Shown: positions 45,513 through 54,372 of the stretch, one piece after another
Layout: every line of letters starts with the position of its first letter
How positions within the stretch are numbered: position 1 is the first letter of the stretch
From: Leptospira levettii
Lineage (GTDB): Bacteria > Spirochaetota > Leptospiria > Leptospirales > Leptospiraceae
Direction: 5' to 3'
NCBI RefSeq assembly: GCF_002812085.1
Contig: NZ_NPDM01000001.1
Location: forward strand, 930,001-994,000
DNA length: 64,000 nt
Made by a program: the position numbers and the translations under genes
The notes under the pieces: model-generated
What the model was told of the DNA's origin: nothing
Seen by the model: the letters and a program-made list of their open reading frames with translations, nothing else
Databases searched by the model: none

Positions 45513-46165
45513 AATTCCTCTTTAAGTGATGGGAAGGCTTTGTATAAAAAGTCCCACTCTTTCTCTTGGACTAATGCATAAAATTCATCGAATAACGCTT
45601 GATTGACGGGCAAAGTTGCATAATATCCTTGTTCTACTTTTTTAAAAAGTGGGTATACACCTAGTAGTTTTGACATCATTGCAGCGGGTTTAATGATATA
45701 AGCACTAACTGGTTTATGTGCAAGTTCATAGAATTTTTTTAAATTGAACAGTACCACTTCTAATTGTTTTTTGCGAAGATCTCGTTTGTCCAATTCACAA
45801 AACAATTGAAAGTACTCGTCTTGGCTAATTTCATTACCATATACCCAGCCCTTTGTTAATAAAAGTTTTGCCATTTGGATATCCAATTCATCAGTAATTG
45901 AATTTAATTCCATCAATCGTTCGATACTTTCACGAGTACCTTCCTTTAACATGTTTTTCACTTTGTCATAAGTTTGGAATGCTAGGCTTTCCCATTCTTC
46001 CTTACCATCCAAATTATAAACTGTTTCAAAGAAAAACTTTGCCATGGCTATTGTTTCTGATCTGTGAAAAAAATCAGTATAAAACAAATGAAATCTTTCC
46101 ACTTGGACTCGAACAATTTCTCGCCTCGCTATTAAGATTTCCTCTGTAATTTTGATTGATTTCAT
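45509..46165 (-). CDS. FFLEELY-motif-like protein
   Basis: A 218-residue soluble helical protein. RVQVERFHLFYTDFFHRSETIAMAKFFFETVYNLDGKEEW near the N-terminus resembles the FFLEELY-motif family, where an aromatic-rich FFL..LY segment is characteristic. It overlaps the MotB-like gene by four bases, so the two probably function together. There is no signal peptide. The family has no known biochemical role. Confidence 0.65.
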   Translation of the reverse strand: MKSIKITEEILIARREIVRVQVERFHLFYTDFFHRSETIAMAKFFFETVYNLDGKEEWESLAFQTYDKVKNMLKEGTRESIERLMELNSITDELDIQMAKLLLTKGWVYGNEISQDEYFQLFCELDKRDLRKKQLEVVLFNLKKFYELAHKPVSAYIIKPAAMMSKLLGVYPLFKKVEQGYYATLPVNQALFDEFYALVQEKEWDFLYKAFPSLKEEL

Positions 46166-46173
46166 CTCAAAAA

Positions 46174-47319
46174 TTATTTTGTCATCCCATTCAAAATGTA
46201 AGATGGGAAACCTTGTTGGTCTCTTTCATACGGTGCGATTGAATATTGATTGGGAATCGAAATGATCTCTTGGTAAAATTTATAAGTGGATCGAAATAAA
46301 ATGCGAGGAACATCGGTAGAACTTGGCGTATAGTAAAACTTAACACCATAACGAAAGTTATTTGCCCATCCTTCCTTTGTAACTTCTAATAATGGATATT
46401 CTGCTGGGATTTTTTTATTTTGCACAACATTATATACGATATCTCCCTTTTTATACAAACGAACACCTTGGGTTTCATTTGCTAATCGAAGAGATCCAGA
46501 ATCGGGAAAGGAAAGGGAGAGATATGTTAAACTCACATAATTCCCCCTGTTCTTAAGTTGTAAAGTCACAAGAGATTCTTTTCCTATTTCAAACTTTGGT
46601 TCTACTTCGAGGGAAACAAAGGAAGGAACAGGTTGCATCGGCAGGTTTGCAATCATTTCCCAACCATTAAACACAAACTCTTGTGAATAGTTGGGATTTG
46701 TTGGAAAGATACGAAATGATTTGTCCTTGGCGCTATATTCAAATTCTACTCGTTTACTACGTTTTAATTCTTCGTGTTCTTTAAGTTGGTAACCATCCCA
46801 AATTTTTTTGCCCTTTCGGTATCCCATCGGAACAGAAAATAAACCTAACGGTGGTTCCTCGGACAATACTTCGATGAATACAGAGTTAAAATTATCTCCA
46901 GGAAGTTCTGCAACGACAATTCGTCTCAAACAATCACCAGCAAACGTTGGTTTTTCTTTTCCTGAAATGGATCCAGCGATCCACTTATTTTGTTTGCCAT
47001 CATAATACATGGGTCCCAAATCTTTGAGAAAAAATTCCAACTTCCATAAAAAGGTCCAACTGGATCCCTCTTTGCGAAACGCAGATAATACTTCACTTTG
47101 TCCCGACTGAAACAAAACAAGAGTTTCCATTTCAGGTGTTTCATCCAAATTAATTTGTTTTTGTCCCAAGATACGGATGGGATCACCGTCTTCCTTTCCA
47201 TACACAGAAAGGCGAATTTCCTTCTCAGAAGGGTGTTCTTTTGGGGAACAATTGGGAAAAAACAGGAGGGAGATGAGTGCGAATGAAAAAAAGAAAGGTG
47301 TATACAGGGAAAAATTCAT
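46174..47319 (-). CDS. Putative lipoprotein of unknown function
   Basis: A 381-residue protein from the ATG at 47319. The N-terminus MNFSLYTPFFFSFALISLLFFPNCSPK is a good lipoprotein signal with Cys24. A longer frame of 26 codons exists upstream but lacks sense as a signal. The rest is beta-rich with no recognised domain. It lies eight bases downstream of no gene and directly before the FFLEELY and MotB-like genes (eight bases apart), so the three may form an operon. It diverges from the tmRNA gene. Confidence 0.72.
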   Translation of the reverse strand: MNFSLYTPFFFSFALISLLFFPNCSPKEHPSEKEIRLSVYGKEDGDPIRILGQKQINLDETPEMETLVLFQSGQSEVLSAFRKEGSSWTFLWKLEFFLKDLGPMYYDGKQNKWIAGSISGKEKPTFAGDCLRRIVVAELPGDNFNSVFIEVLSEEPPLGLFSVPMGYRKGKKIWDGYQLKEHEELKRSKRVEFEYSAKDKSFRIFPTNPNYSQEFVFNGWEMIANLPMQPVPSFVSLEVEPKFEIGKESLVTLQLKNRGNYVSLTYLSLSFPDSGSLRLANETQGVRLYKKGDIVYNVVQNKKIPAEYPLLEVTKEGWANNFRYGVKFYYTPSSTDVPRILFRSTYKFYQEIISIPNQYSIAPYERDQQGFPSYILNGMTK

Positions 47320-47416
47320 AAGGATACAAACATTCCAGCACACTAAAACCCCAACACAACCTTTTTTGCTTTTCGTGACAATCCAAACGATTATCATCGT
47401 CTAAGTATTAAGAATT

Positions 47417-47765
47417 GGGGACGACATTGGTTTCGACTGTTGTTGGCTTGGATTCAGTGGCACGTAGGGGTGAGGGACCTCTTAAAAACCTTCAAAACAA
47501 TAACTGCAAATAACGAATTTGCTCTAGCAGCTTAATTTTAAGCTCTACGGTTTCGGTGGCTGTTTCCTTGGGTGGCCTAGAAACCGACACCTCTCTAAGG
47601 ACCTTTCGGATTTGTCGCCCGCTTCGAACCGGATTGAACTCTAAGTAGGATAGGAATGAGTCCCCCGTTTGTAGGGTAAGTCTTTCCGAAATTCATTTGC
47701 AAACTAAACGTGTAGAAGCTGCATTTGAGGACGATAGGACCCGGGTTCGACTCCCGGCGTCTCCA
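47417..47765 (+). ncRNA. ssrA: Transfer-messenger RNA (tmRNA)
   Basis: A 349-base gene for the trans-translation RNA that rescues stalled ribosomes. The acceptor stem pairs GGGGACG (47417-47423) with CGTCTCC (47758-47764), one G-U pair included, and A47765 is the discriminator. The CCA end is not encoded. The tRNA-like T arm is visible as CCCGGGTTCGACTCCCGG. The resume frame begins at GCA 47506 and reads A-N-N-E-F-A-L-A-A before the TAA at 47533-47535, a typical degradation tag. Downstream pseudoknot-like pairs are evident in the G+C-rich parts. The protein partner smpB is not in the window. Confidence 0.96.
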
Positions 47766-47767
47766 GA
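47748..47767 (+). repeat. Direct repeat at the tmRNA 3' end (att-like), left copy
   Basis: CGACTCCCGGCGTCTCCAGA covers the tmRNA T-arm and acceptor 3' strand plus two bases beyond. An identical 20-base copy lies at 47960-47979. tmRNA 3' ends are common integrase targets. Confidence 0.75.
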
Positions 47768-47959
47768 ATCTATTTTAATCATCTAAAATCATTTCTCATA
47801 TAACAAAAAATTTACGATGGGAGTCGAACGACCGCGAGAGTTAGAAACAGTAGCGACCCATAGGGAGCGTGAAGCTGTTTCTGTCGAAGGCAGGATGCCT
47901 GAGACCTCGAGCGGGACGGGCTGGAACGTGTTCGACCTGGATGGGAGAACCGTGGAAGC

Positions 47960-47979
47960 CGACTCCCGGCGTCTCCAGA
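47960..47979 (+). repeat. Direct repeat of the tmRNA 3' end (att-like), right copy
   Basis: Exact 20-base copy of 47748-47767, 212 bases downstream. It has no acceptor 5' strand or T stem partner, so it is not a functional RNA and most likely marks an old integration end. Confidence 0.72.
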
Positions 47980-48006
47980 GTTCGGATATTCATTGCTCGC
48001 GTTCGT

Positions 48007-48053
48007 CTGGCCATCCATGGCCAGAACTCCCGCCCGCACCCATCCATGGGTGC
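48007..48053. repeat. Two perfect palindromes with CATCCATG centres
   Basis: CTGGCCAT-CC-ATGGCCAG (48007-48024) and GCACCCAT-CC-ATGGGTGC (48036-48053) are each perfect 8-base stems around CC. Only the outer bases differ, so they look like members of one palindrome family with exchangeable arms. Confidence 0.6.
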
Positions 48054-48179
48054 TTTTCGCAATAAACACCCTCACAATGGGAATCACGCTAACGTAAATA
48101 GATGTTTGGTTGGTATAGGAATGTAAGGTTTCTGATCAAAATGGGTTATAACCTAACGTGAAAATATGCTGGTTATTTA

Positions 48180-49364
48180 TTGATTGGTTTGAAACATGCG
48201 TTAGTGGAAACTTTTTTTAAATTGATTATCATTTCATTCTTCATAATTTCGATTCCAATACAATCCCAAGAAACAAACCAAAAACTTCCGGCAAAAAATT
48301 TAAATTCGAAACTTTCCAATGACGGAGTCCAAGAATTAAAAATAAAGTTTCAGAATGACCAGACAATCATTCCCCTTACACCTAAAAAACCTTATGAACC
48401 ACCAAAGGAATTTTTGTTAAAAAAGGAAAATGGATCACGTTTCCTTACCTTTTATCCTGGCGTACAAGCAAATTTAACAGATCTTACCATCCAATCCGAT
48501 ACAGGTGGAAATGCAGTCATGAAAGATGACCAACGTATGGACCAAAATCTAACCTTTCTTTACGACTTAAAATCTCCTGAATGGCAAATAGGCGAAAATT
48601 GGGGATTATTCATACTAAATCGTAACGTAAATTTTAGACAAACAAAACAAAAAATTACGGATGTCGTTGCAACTAACAGTTCATCAAGTGAAGATTCAAA
48701 TTCTTCAAAGGACTCATCTCCAATCAAACAATATACCAATAAGGATTTAGGAACAGAAACTTATGGTAGTTACCACATGTTACTTCCTGCAATCTATTAT
48801 GGAAAAAAAGGAAACGACCACTTTCGGTTAGGTGCTGGTTTTGGTTATTCAAAAGTCAACATCCAAGGTACTGCTGATTTTAATGATGGAAATGGTTATT
48901 TTAACAATTTCCTGGTATTTAGTTCAGGTCGAAATTTAGATGAAAAAATTGATAATATGGGGAGGTATTCATTGCTCAATAATGGAAACATTGATGCAGA
49001 CCCTTACCGTGTTTACCTTTTGTCGAATTTATCATCTGGCAATAACTTAGAGGCACTTGGTCTTTATACTCTTTTAAAAGGTGATGTGAATCCTAAATCA
49101 ATCGATCCATTGCTAGCTTTGTTTTATTCTCAACTCACAGGAAACCAACTAAGTCCCCTTGAATTGTATGCTCTATTGACGTTAGGGATTGGACGTGTGA
49201 ACTCCTCCTCCAATTATGCAAAAAGTTATTATGTATTTTGGGAAATACCGATCGGTGTGATCAATTGGAGATTAGGAATTGGTGGTCCATTTTATAATCA
49301 AAATGGTTATAAAATTTCACTCACTACTATTGAAATGTCTTTTTATACACCCATTGAATTCTAA
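48180..49364 (+). CDS. Exported, possibly outer-membrane, protein of unknown function
   Basis: A 394-residue protein with a TTG start and a signal peptide (FFKLIIISFFIISIPIQSQE). The mature part is rich in Asn, Ser and aromatic residues, with alternating-pattern strands (NWGLFILNRNVNFRQ, SYHMLLPAIYYGKKGNDHFRLGAGFGYSKVNIQG, YVFWEIPIGVINWRLGIGGPFYNQNGYKISLTTIEMSFYTPIEF). It ends with an aromatic-rich strand, as in outer-membrane beta-barrels. A TTG nine bases downstream is an alternative start. No family is recognised. Confidence 0.7.
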   Translation: MIGLKHALVETFFKLIIISFFIISIPIQSQETNQKLPAKNLNSKLSNDGVQELKIKFQNDQTIIPLTPKKPYEPPKEFLLKKENGSRFLTFYPGVQANLTDLTIQSDTGGNAVMKDDQRMDQNLTFLYDLKSPEWQIGENWGLFILNRNVNFRQTKQKITDVVATNSSSSEDSNSSKDSSPIKQYTNKDLGTETYGSYHMLLPAIYYGKKGNDHFRLGAGFGYSKVNIQGTADFNDGNGYFNNFLVFSSGRNLDEKIDNMGRYSLLNNGNIDADPYRVYLLSNLSSGNNLEALGLYTLLKGDVNPKSIDPLLALFYSQLTGNQLSPLELYALLTLGIGRVNSSSNYAKSYYVFWEIPIGVINWRLGIGGPFYNQNGYKISLTTIEMSFYTPIEF

Positions 49365-49393
49365 TATTCACCTAATCATGGTTGGCTCTTCTT

Positions 49394-50062
49394 CTACTGT
49401 TCCACACAAAGCATCGGAAAAGAATTACTACATCCTGTTATAGATCCAGTATTCAAACTGGAACTATTTGTGGATGCACCATTCACAGCATTACTAGTCC
49501 AACGAGTGCAATGATCACCACTTAATCGAGTGAGCCAACCACTTGTATCTAGTCCTGTAAAAACAGTACCAAGTGTAGGATTCGCTGCGTCATTTGTTTG
49601 GGTTGTAAAAATTCCCACACTATTCGTTGTCGCAATTATCACAGTATCTACAGCTCGCTTGTACGTAGTATTTGGTTTTAAAATCCAATCTTTATGTTCA
49701 GAATTTCCACCTGTGGTACAATTTGAAGTTGTACAAGCAATCCGATTTATATCATCCACAAGGAAAGCCTTATAGACCGCACCTACTGGTTCCGATGGCT
49801 TATTAGAATCAGCCATACATTTTGCATCTGCACCCGAGATACCACCTCGATTGCCATCATAGGTTACACTTGTGGAAAAAAATCTACACGTTGTACAAAC
49901 GGGAATTCGAATCGAAATGCGGCAAGCAGACAATTGTCCCGTAAGGCATAGTAAGCTTTCATTTTCCTTAAAAGAACTGGATTGGATGTCACTCGGATTG
50001 TTGAGTGTTGTTTGTGTGCATTGGAACATTAGGAAAAACAGAAGCAAAAACAGATACTGCAT
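49394..50062 (-). CDS. DUF1554 lipoprotein
   Basis: A 222-residue protein with a short lipoprotein signal (MQYLFLLLFFLMFQC, Cys15) and a DUF1554 domain: FFSTSVTYDGNRGGISGADAKCMADSNKP, YKAFLVDD, CTRWTSNAVNGASTNSS and the C-terminal PMLCVEQ. The fold is related to C-type-lectin/collagen endostatin-like domains, and the family is enriched in Leptospira. Eight cysteines suggest disulfides. Surface exposure is likely but not shown. Confidence 0.87.
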   Translation of the reverse strand: MQYLFLLLFFLMFQCTQTTLNNPSDIQSSSFKENESLLCLTGQLSACRISIRIPVCTTCRFFSTSVTYDGNRGGISGADAKCMADSNKPSEPVGAVYKAFLVDDINRIACTTSNCTTGGNSEHKDWILKPNTTYKRAVDTVIIATTNSVGIFTTQTNDAANPTLGTVFTGLDTSGWLTRLSGDHCTRWTSNAVNGASTNSSSLNTGSITGCSNSFPMLCVEQ

Positions 50063-50377
50063 ACTTTGATTATAAACTCATATGAATTCGAAGCAACTCA
50101 GAAAACATATCTTACAAAATCATTTTGGTTCCAAACAAAAATTGGAATCAAACAAAACTCCGAAACAATCGAAAAAGAAAATCAACAATTGTTTAGAATT
50201 ATCCAACGATCACTGTTCATAATTTATCTATTGTTATATGCTATTCGAAAACGTTTCATTACTTCAATCAAATGTTGACCGAACCAAATCAAACTAAATT
50301 ACAATCGATTCAGATCTCCACAAAACTACTCTTGACAATTTCTCAGAAGATATCGATTGATTGGGAACGGAACCTAT
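50063..50377. other. Intergenic region without a recognised gene
   Basis: About 315 A+T-rich bases between divergent genes. A 70-codon frame at 50066-50278 reads like random sequence and has no ribosome-binding site. Nothing else is seen. Confidence 0.6.
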
Positions 50378-50935
50378 ATGCCTTTTGATCTCATCATCCA
50401 ATGCCCTTGGTGCAAATCACAATACACAGACAAAAGTTTGAGTAACTGTAAAAACTGCGGTGGGACACTTGCCTATTCTTACAACTCAGACGAACTGGGA
50501 GCGGAACCTCCCAAAACACCAAGGACCCTTCCGAGTCAATTTGTAAGAAGGATCAAATACACAGGGAATGTGATGACCCTCATTGGAATTTTTTTTACGA
50601 TCCCATTTTGTTGGACAATTCTCTTACCTATCATTGGAATCTTTTGTTGGCGAAAGGGCTTACAAACTGCAAAAGAAGAATTAGTACCATTGGAACTTGG
50701 TAGAGCAACAGTAGGTGAAATCACAGAAATACGAAAAGATTACACTCAGTCACTAAATGGAAAATCACCCACTGTTGTGGAATTTTTATTCGAAGCCAAC
50801 GGTCAAAAACATGTTGGAACCGTTGGAAATATTTATGAATCCGTTCATCTAACAAAAAAAATCGGAGATAAACTTTGGGTTGTTTATATGCCAGATGAAC
50901 CAAACAAAAGTAGCGTTTGGCCACCATTGGTTTGA
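50378..50935 (+). CDS. Zinc-ribbon membrane protein, DUF3592-like
   Basis: A 185-residue protein starting at the ATG 50378. An N-terminal zinc ribbon (CPWCKSQYTDKSLSNCKNCGG) is followed by two membrane segments (MTLIGIFFTIPFCWTILLPIIGIFCW). A beta domain with the pattern RATVGEITEIRKDY...VVEFLFEANGQKHVG...IGDKLWVVYMPDEPNKSSVW follows and resembles DUF3592. A TTG seven codons upstream is less likely. The role is unknown. Confidence 0.72.
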   Translation: MPFDLIIQCPWCKSQYTDKSLSNCKNCGGTLAYSYNSDELGAEPPKTPRTLPSQFVRRIKYTGNVMTLIGIFFTIPFCWTILLPIIGIFCWRKGLQTAKEELVPLELGRATVGEITEIRKDYTQSLNGKSPTVVEFLFEANGQKHVGTVGNIYESVHLTKKIGDKLWVVYMPDEPNKSSVWPPLV

Positions 50936-51100
50936 ACAATTTAACGAACGGTCGCAGATGCTTAGATTTGAGGTATTTTGTTTCAAATACAAATAGATTA
51001 GGAATCTACATTAGGTAATTCAAAACAAACAACAGCACCTTATAAAATTATAATGCTATTGTTTGCAATGATTGAAATTCTTAAATTGAAAATCGATTTG

Positions 51101-54100
51101 TTACGGATACGGATTTGTTACAGTAATCAAACCAAGTTTGTCTAAAGTAAATTCAAGTTCTGGATAATAATTTCCCATTAAATTTCTATTGGAACCACTT
51201 CCATTTATATCGCAATAAGTATAATTTAACCCTCCATCAATAGAAAATCTTGCTACATAAGATCTGGTTCGAAGACCTCGATACACATTCAATTTTGCCA
51301 TATACTCAGCGTTATTGGCTTCCATACTCCATTCGGTCTTATTATATTTGGCAGGTGTAAAGTACCAAAATGGATTTGTGCGAGGATCTGTTCCTGTTGG
51401 ACCCATGCCAATTTCGCCAGATACAGCTGGATTTTCCACTGTACTACTTGTGAGTCCCGGATAATAAACACGCGCATAAATCATCTCGGTATCTCCAGGC
51501 ACAGGCATTGTAATGGAAGTTGGATATTGAATGTTGCAGTATGGAATTTCTCCATTCGCTTCCCCTGCTCCGTTTTTTACAGCTGCCATTTTAAATTTAC
51601 TATAATATCGGAAAGAATGAAAAGGTAAATTTTCTGTAACAAATAAATCCATCAAATATCCATTACCAACATTGATCGGTGTAAAATTGCATGCGTATTT
51701 ACGATTGTATTCGTTCCAATCTTCGGCCTTAGCACATGTAATCGGAATATTACCATTAGGTGTTTCAAAATGAAATTGTGCCTGTTCACTAAACCAACCC
51801 ATCAGAAAGAGTTTGTATTGTGTAGATATACCAATCACATCTGGAGAGATTACACCATGAAGCCAAATCGTATAAATTTTGTAATCAACTCGAGTTCCTG
51901 TTGGGCTGATCACAGTTAGTTCGCCTGAAAGCATTCTACCTTCCGATAAATTTACTCTAATCATCTCATCTGCAGGATTGAATGGAACAAGTTGAGGAAG
52001 TGCAGCTGTATATACAACTGCAGTAGTATTTTCAGTCGTGTAGGTCGGTATAAGGAAAGGGTTCTTAACAGTATTTGGAATATTTAATGTAATTGATTTT
52101 TCTGTTTCATCAATAACACCTTTTGTTCCAGATTCTGGAACTTCAAACGAAGTAAACTTGGGTATTAATTCCCCTATTGTAAAATTTCTGACGAGTTCAT
52201 TAGAAACATTTCCTGCATGGTCTTTTGCCAAAAAACGATATTCCAACACAGTATTGTTAGGTGTTATGATCGAACCAGTATACAATTGTCCATTTTGAAT
52301 GGCACCTGAGGAATCAAAAGAAGGGGAAGATCCATTGACTGTATAAATGATCTCGTGGCAACCTGAAGATACATCATCACAATTGATGGTGAGTGTCTGT
52401 GGTGCAGAATACGTTCCATTCGCAACAGAAGAAGTGAGCACTGGACTTGAAAAATCGACAATATAGGAAACAGAAGATGACCCATTTGTTCCGATTAAAT
52501 TTGCCACACAAACCAAAACTGTTTTATTCCCTTCCACACCAAGGGAAGCTACTGGAATTTCAGATGTAACCGTTTCATTGGCTGCCACTGTTCCCGAAAC
52601 ATTCGTTCCTACGAGAGGAGTTCCCGCTGTACAAGAAGTGCCTTGTTTCAAGAGGTAGTTTCCTACTTTATCTGACTTCCAACTGATTGTCGCTGTTTGT
52701 CCAGATTTTAAATAAGTAGAAGGAAGAACACTATTGATGGTGATTGTTGGAATTACAGTATCCACTGTATATGTTTCACTATAGACAACCGACTGGTTCC
52801 CTGCTTGGTCACAAGTTCTTACTTTCAATGTGGTAGTTGTTTGGTTTGGAGTTGGGATTGAAGTTGTATACACATTTCCAGCATTTACCGAACAGTTTGC
52901 ACCAAAGGATGGAGTAGTACCATTCGTTGTATAAATAACTTTCGAGCAACCAGCACCACCTACATCGGAACAATTCAAAACGACTGATTGAACAGTACCA
53001 TAGTTTCCACCAGAAGGGAAAATTGTAACACCAGGGACTGTGTCATCTCGGTTGATAGTTGCAACACCAAAACCTGTCACGCCACTGCTTGTCACACAAA
53101 TGCGAAGTGCATTGGAACCCAAATTTAAGGATGATGCAAGAATCGAACCTGAGGTTTGGTTTACATTAGCTGTCACACTCCCTGAATATAAAACAGTTCC
53201 CGAATTACAATCTGCTGCATTTTTACGAATGGAATATGTCCCTGTTTTCGAAGATTTCCATTGGATCTCAGTCGATAGTATGGAACCGGAAAGTGTACTT
53301 ACGTTTTGTGCTGAAATTGAATTTACTGTAATGACTGGTCCAAGTGAAGGAACCATAGGATCTTCAAAGTTAGGTGCTCCATCTCCGTCAAAATCTGCAG
53401 TAGGATAAGCAGCTGTGATCGGATCAGTTCCCAAAACTGTTACTATCTGATTGATAAAAGGTCCAAGAATACCCGCGTTCGCTTGGTAATACTCGCTAAC
53501 ACTTGCGTATCCGTAGTCAGCATAATTTGCCAATTCCTCTATCACCTTATCAGCAACGTTCGAAACTGGATTCGGATTGGTTATGATTCCACTCGAAACT
53601 AACCAAATTTGAATGTTCAATCCAACGCCAAACGAAAAATGAACAACTTCCACCTTAATCGTATTAGATGAATAATCCACAGATACTTTTTTCATTTTCT
53701 CAAGAGTGGAATCATCTTTTATGTAATACATACCAACACTACGTTCTTCGATACCAGCTTCTGGCAATCGTCCTTGTTCGTAGTTAATCGTTAGATAAGT
53801 GGGCTTTAAGAACTTTAACCCTTCAGGCTCAAATTTAAAAACAGGACTTGTTGCTCCATACTCGGAAGGAATGGAACCATTAGGGTTAACATTCCGAGAA
53901 ATAGTGATGACCTTTGTTTCTGAAAGTGCACCAGCCGGAATTTCAAATGAGAAACTACCATCACTCGCTTGTAATGTACCACCACTCGGACCAACTTCCG
54001 CAGATACGCTTCGAGAAGTTTCGGGATTGGAACTAAAGAGACCTAAAAAGGATGTTAGAAAAGATGGTTTGTTTTGCTTCTCTTGAGGGAGTAAAAGTCC

Positions 54101-54157
54101 AATACAACGAAACGAGGAGATCCCTAATAATAGAACAATCAGTATTTTTGAATTCAT
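51101..54157 (-). CDS. Large surface lipoprotein with ZU5 and repeated Ig-like/chitobiase-type domains
   Basis: A 1018-residue lipoprotein (signal ends SSFRC, Cys18). Residues about 52-180 form a ZU5-like domain (SAEVGPSGGTLQASDGSFSFEIPAGALSETKVITI). An acidic calcium-type loop DFDGDGAPNFEDP follows near 255. Then come two units, each of an ITWKSxKxGxYxxRK-type beta module followed by a chitobiase C-terminal-like domain (YTTNGTTPSFGANC and YTVNGSSPSFDSSG, about residues 275-470 and 475-660). The C-terminal third is beta-rich, with a DUF5018-like part near residues 700-770. Architecture is that of an adhesin or matrix protein; the ligand is unknown. Confidence 0.85.
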   Translation of the reverse strand: MNSKILIVLLLGISSFRCIGLLLPQEKQNKPSFLTSFLGLFSSNPETSRSVSAEVGPSGGTLQASDGSFSFEIPAGALSETKVITISRNVNPNGSIPSEYGATSPVFKFEPEGLKFLKPTYLTINYEQGRLPEAGIEERSVGMYYIKDDSTLEKMKKVSVDYSSNTIKVEVVHFSFGVGLNIQIWLVSSGIITNPNPVSNVADKVIEELANYADYGYASVSEYYQANAGILGPFINQIVTVLGTDPITAAYPTADFDGDGAPNFEDPMVPSLGPVITVNSISAQNVSTLSGSILSTEIQWKSSKTGTYSIRKNAADCNSGTVLYSGSVTANVNQTSGSILASSLNLGSNALRICVTSSGVTGFGVATINRDDTVPGVTIFPSGGNYGTVQSVVLNCSDVGGAGCSKVIYTTNGTTPSFGANCSVNAGNVYTTSIPTPNQTTTTLKVRTCDQAGNQSVVYSETYTVDTVIPTITINSVLPSTYLKSGQTATISWKSDKVGNYLLKQGTSCTAGTPLVGTNVSGTVAANETVTSEIPVASLGVEGNKTVLVCVANLIGTNGSSSVSYIVDFSSPVLTSSVANGTYSAPQTLTINCDDVSSGCHEIIYTVNGSSPSFDSSGAIQNGQLYTGSIITPNNTVLEYRFLAKDHAGNVSNELVRNFTIGELIPKFTSFEVPESGTKGVIDETEKSITLNIPNTVKNPFLIPTYTTENTTAVVYTAALPQLVPFNPADEMIRVNLSEGRMLSGELTVISPTGTRVDYKIYTIWLHGVISPDVIGISTQYKLFLMGWFSEQAQFHFETPNGNIPITCAKAEDWNEYNRKYACNFTPINVGNGYLMDLFVTENLPFHSFRYYSKFKMAAVKNGAGEANGEIPYCNIQYPTSITMPVPGDTEMIYARVYYPGLTSSTVENPAVSGEIGMGPTGTDPRTNPFWYFTPAKYNKTEWSMEANNAEYMAKLNVYRGLRTRSYVARFSIDGGLNYTYCDINGSGSNRNLMGNYYPELEFTLDKLGLITVTNPYP

Positions 54158-54372
54158 TTTTCATTCCCTTTTCAAATGTGCACAAAGATTTGCGCAGGTA
54201 CTCAAAATGGTAAGAATTCTATTTCTTGTCAAATATTTTGTTAGGTGGTTTTATATTCCCCAAAAATACAAGATTGCTAAAATATTAAAATTAGCCCATA
54301 TTATTTCTGAGGTTCACCAAACGCTCCGTTGCCTACCAATTGTTAAAGTTTGAGAGAAAGCCCGACCTATAC

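Larger units (their letters stand above)
47766..48179. other. G+C-rich, hairpin-rich integration scar downstream of ssrA
   Basis: No gene is called in these 414 bases. From 47815 to 48062 the DNA is far richer in G+C than its surroundings. It contains GGGAGTCGAA (47818-47827, an inverted piece of the T-arm sequence), GAAACAG...CTGTTTC (47844-47880 region), AGGCAGGATGCCT, the second tmRNA-end copy (47960-47979), and two perfect palindromes with a CC centre. Short open frames on both strands here lack start signals and protein-like composition. Confidence 0.65.

Noticed and set aside
47812..48126. Several overlapping short open frames on both strands downstream of the tmRNA
   Set aside because: They arise from the G+C-rich, palindrome-filled scar, have no ribosome-binding sites and mirror one another on opposite strands.
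50066..50278. 70-codon frame after the DUF1554 gene
   Set aside because: No start signal and random-looking sequence.
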